Assembly: GCA_000437755.1 (NCBI GenBank)
Contig: FR900183.1
Span: 20,011-26,460, forward strand
Direction: 5' to 3'
Origin: Roseburia sp. CAG:303
Lineage (GTDB): Bacteria > Bacillota > Clostridia > Lachnospirales > Lachnospiraceae
DNA length: 6,450 nt
Part shown: positions 5,768 through 6,450 of the stretch, piece after piece
Position numbering within the stretch: the stretch's first letter is position 1
Layout: each line of letters opens with the position of its first letter
Translations under genes and position numbers: made by a program
Notes under the pieces: model-generated
The model's database searches: none
Seen by the model: the letters and a program-made list of their open reading frames with translations, nothing else
What the model was told of the DNA's origin: nothing

Positions 5768-6450
5768 ATGTTTTTTTATATTGTTATAGGAATTACGAAT
5801 GTGATTATTCTGGCATCTATGATGTATGTGTATGGCAGGGCTGCCACGGTGCAGGAACACAGAATTCTGGATGTGACATTTACGGATGAGCAGCTGGAAG
5901 ATGAGGATATTGGACTGATTGCAGAGCATTTTAAAAAGATACACGGGGGAATCCTGCTTGCGGGTTTTGTCAGTCAGTTCCTGTTAATTTTCCTGCATAA
6001 GTATATGTCTTTGTTTCTGCTGTTTTACATTATCTGGATGGTTGGGATTATGGCAGCGGATATGGGCTGGTTCATCCGGATGCACAGGGAGATGTACGCA
6101 TTAAAGGTTCGGAAAGGCTATACCTGCGGTTCCGGGCAGATTATCCGTGTGGATACAAGGGTAAGTACACAGGAAAATAAAATGGCGGTTTCTGGATGGT
6201 GGTTTGTACCGGTATTTTTATCCGGGTTTCTGATTTTGAATGTTCCGCAGGCGAGAACTATGTTTAATGACCTTGTGGCAGTTATACTGTTTCTGATGCC
6301 ATTTGGTACAAAGATAATGTTCTGGCTGATTTACCGGTATTTTGTAAAAAAGAAAAACAAGGTGTACTGTGAAAATGAAGTGGCAAATTATGAGTGCAGC
6401 AGAATTACGAAGTATTATTATTCACTGGCTCTTGTGGCGGCTGCATATAT
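5768..6450 (+). CDS. Multi-pass membrane protein of the GntR operon (3' end outside window)
   Basis: An open frame from ATG 5768, with GGGAG (5755-5759) 8 nt upstream, runs to the right edge with no stop, giving 227 full residues. Hydrophobic segments are visible at about 2-22, 62-76, 80-103, 143-159 and 169-189, and another begins near the edge ('YYYSLALVAAAY'). Between the first and second is an acidic loop ('FTDEQLEDEDIGLI', 38-51). Between the third and fourth is a polar stretch with 'QIIRVDTRVS' (124-133). The overall plan of paired helices behind a YtrA-type regulator resembles DUF1648/DUF5808-like proteins found in such operons of Clostridia, but I see no decisive motif and do not assign a family firmly. 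A role in the envelope, under control of the neighbouring regulator, is the likely context. The gene is incomplete because of the window edge; no frameshift is seen. Confidence 0.82.
   Translation, partial: MFFYIVIGITNVIILASMMYVYGRAATVQEHRILDVTFTDEQLEDEDIGLIAEHFKKIHGGILLAGFVSQFLLIFLHKYMSLFLLFYIIWMVGIMAADMGWFIRMHREMYALKVRKGYTCGSGQIIRVDTRVSTQENKMAVSGWWFVPVFLSGFLILNVPQARTMFNDLVAVILFLMPFGTKIMFWLIYRYFVKKKNKVYCENEVANYECSRITKYYYSLALVAAAY

Noticed and set aside
5369..5944. Long open frame on the minus strand opposite the GntR gene
   Set aside because: It is the antisense shadow of the GntR gene and the start of the membrane-protein gene; the product is His/Ser/Arg-rich with no motif and no ribosome binding site was evident.
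1..6450. CRISPR array, tRNA/rRNA, insertion sequence or integrase
   Set aside because: Looked for because of the CARF-HEPN gene, but no regularly spaced repeats, RNA gene folds, transposase-like products or terminal inverted repeats were seen.

Overview
The window reads as a piece of a Clostridia-type Firmicutes chromosome, most likely Lachnospiraceae. The DNA is AT-leaning, every gene is on the + strand, genes are tightly packed, Shine-Dalgarno sequences are strong (AGGAG/GGAGG 6-8 nt before ATG), and a YtrA-type GntR regulator precedes a membrane protein. The taxonomic guess is inference from style, not from a marker gene.

Layout. (1) Positions 3-2377 form an apparent operon. It starts with the tail of a protein resembling the C-terminal domain of GreA/GreB transcription factors. 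Two paralogous Era-like GTPases of the YfjP/YeeP type follow, and then a very basic 92-residue protein whose start overlaps the end of the second GTPase. The first GTPase carries a glycine-zipper C-terminal tail that the second lacks. A bulged hairpin without a plus-strand U-tract lies between the two GTPase genes. (2) Positions 2387-5242 form a second unit: a probable extended -10 promoter, a MYG1-family DHH-type phosphoesterase, a 4-nt overlapping gene for a 631-residue CARF-HEPN protein (DxTHG/TM1812-like CRISPR ancillary family), and a strong terminator. No CRISPR array and no other cas gene is visible here. (3) Positions 5269-6450 form a third unit: a promoter whose -10 sits inside a 10-bp inverted repeat, a GntR/YtrA repressor, and a multi-pass membrane protein that runs off the window.

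How the genes may work together. The strongest candidate for a little-described system is the MYG1/CARF-HEPN pair. The CARF-like domain would sense a cyclic oligonucleotide and the HEPN domain (R563-N564-x3-H568) would cut RNA. The metal-dependent DHH-type enzyme made from the same message could trim RNA or destroy the signal. Immediately upstream, the paired GTPases (one with a possible membrane-active tail), the basic small protein and the Gre-like domain make a second compact cassette. Both cassettes look like accessory conflict or defence genes, but a functional link between them is only suggested by adjacency. The GntR/membrane-protein unit beyond the terminator looks like ordinary envelope-stress or transport regulation and is probably unrelated.
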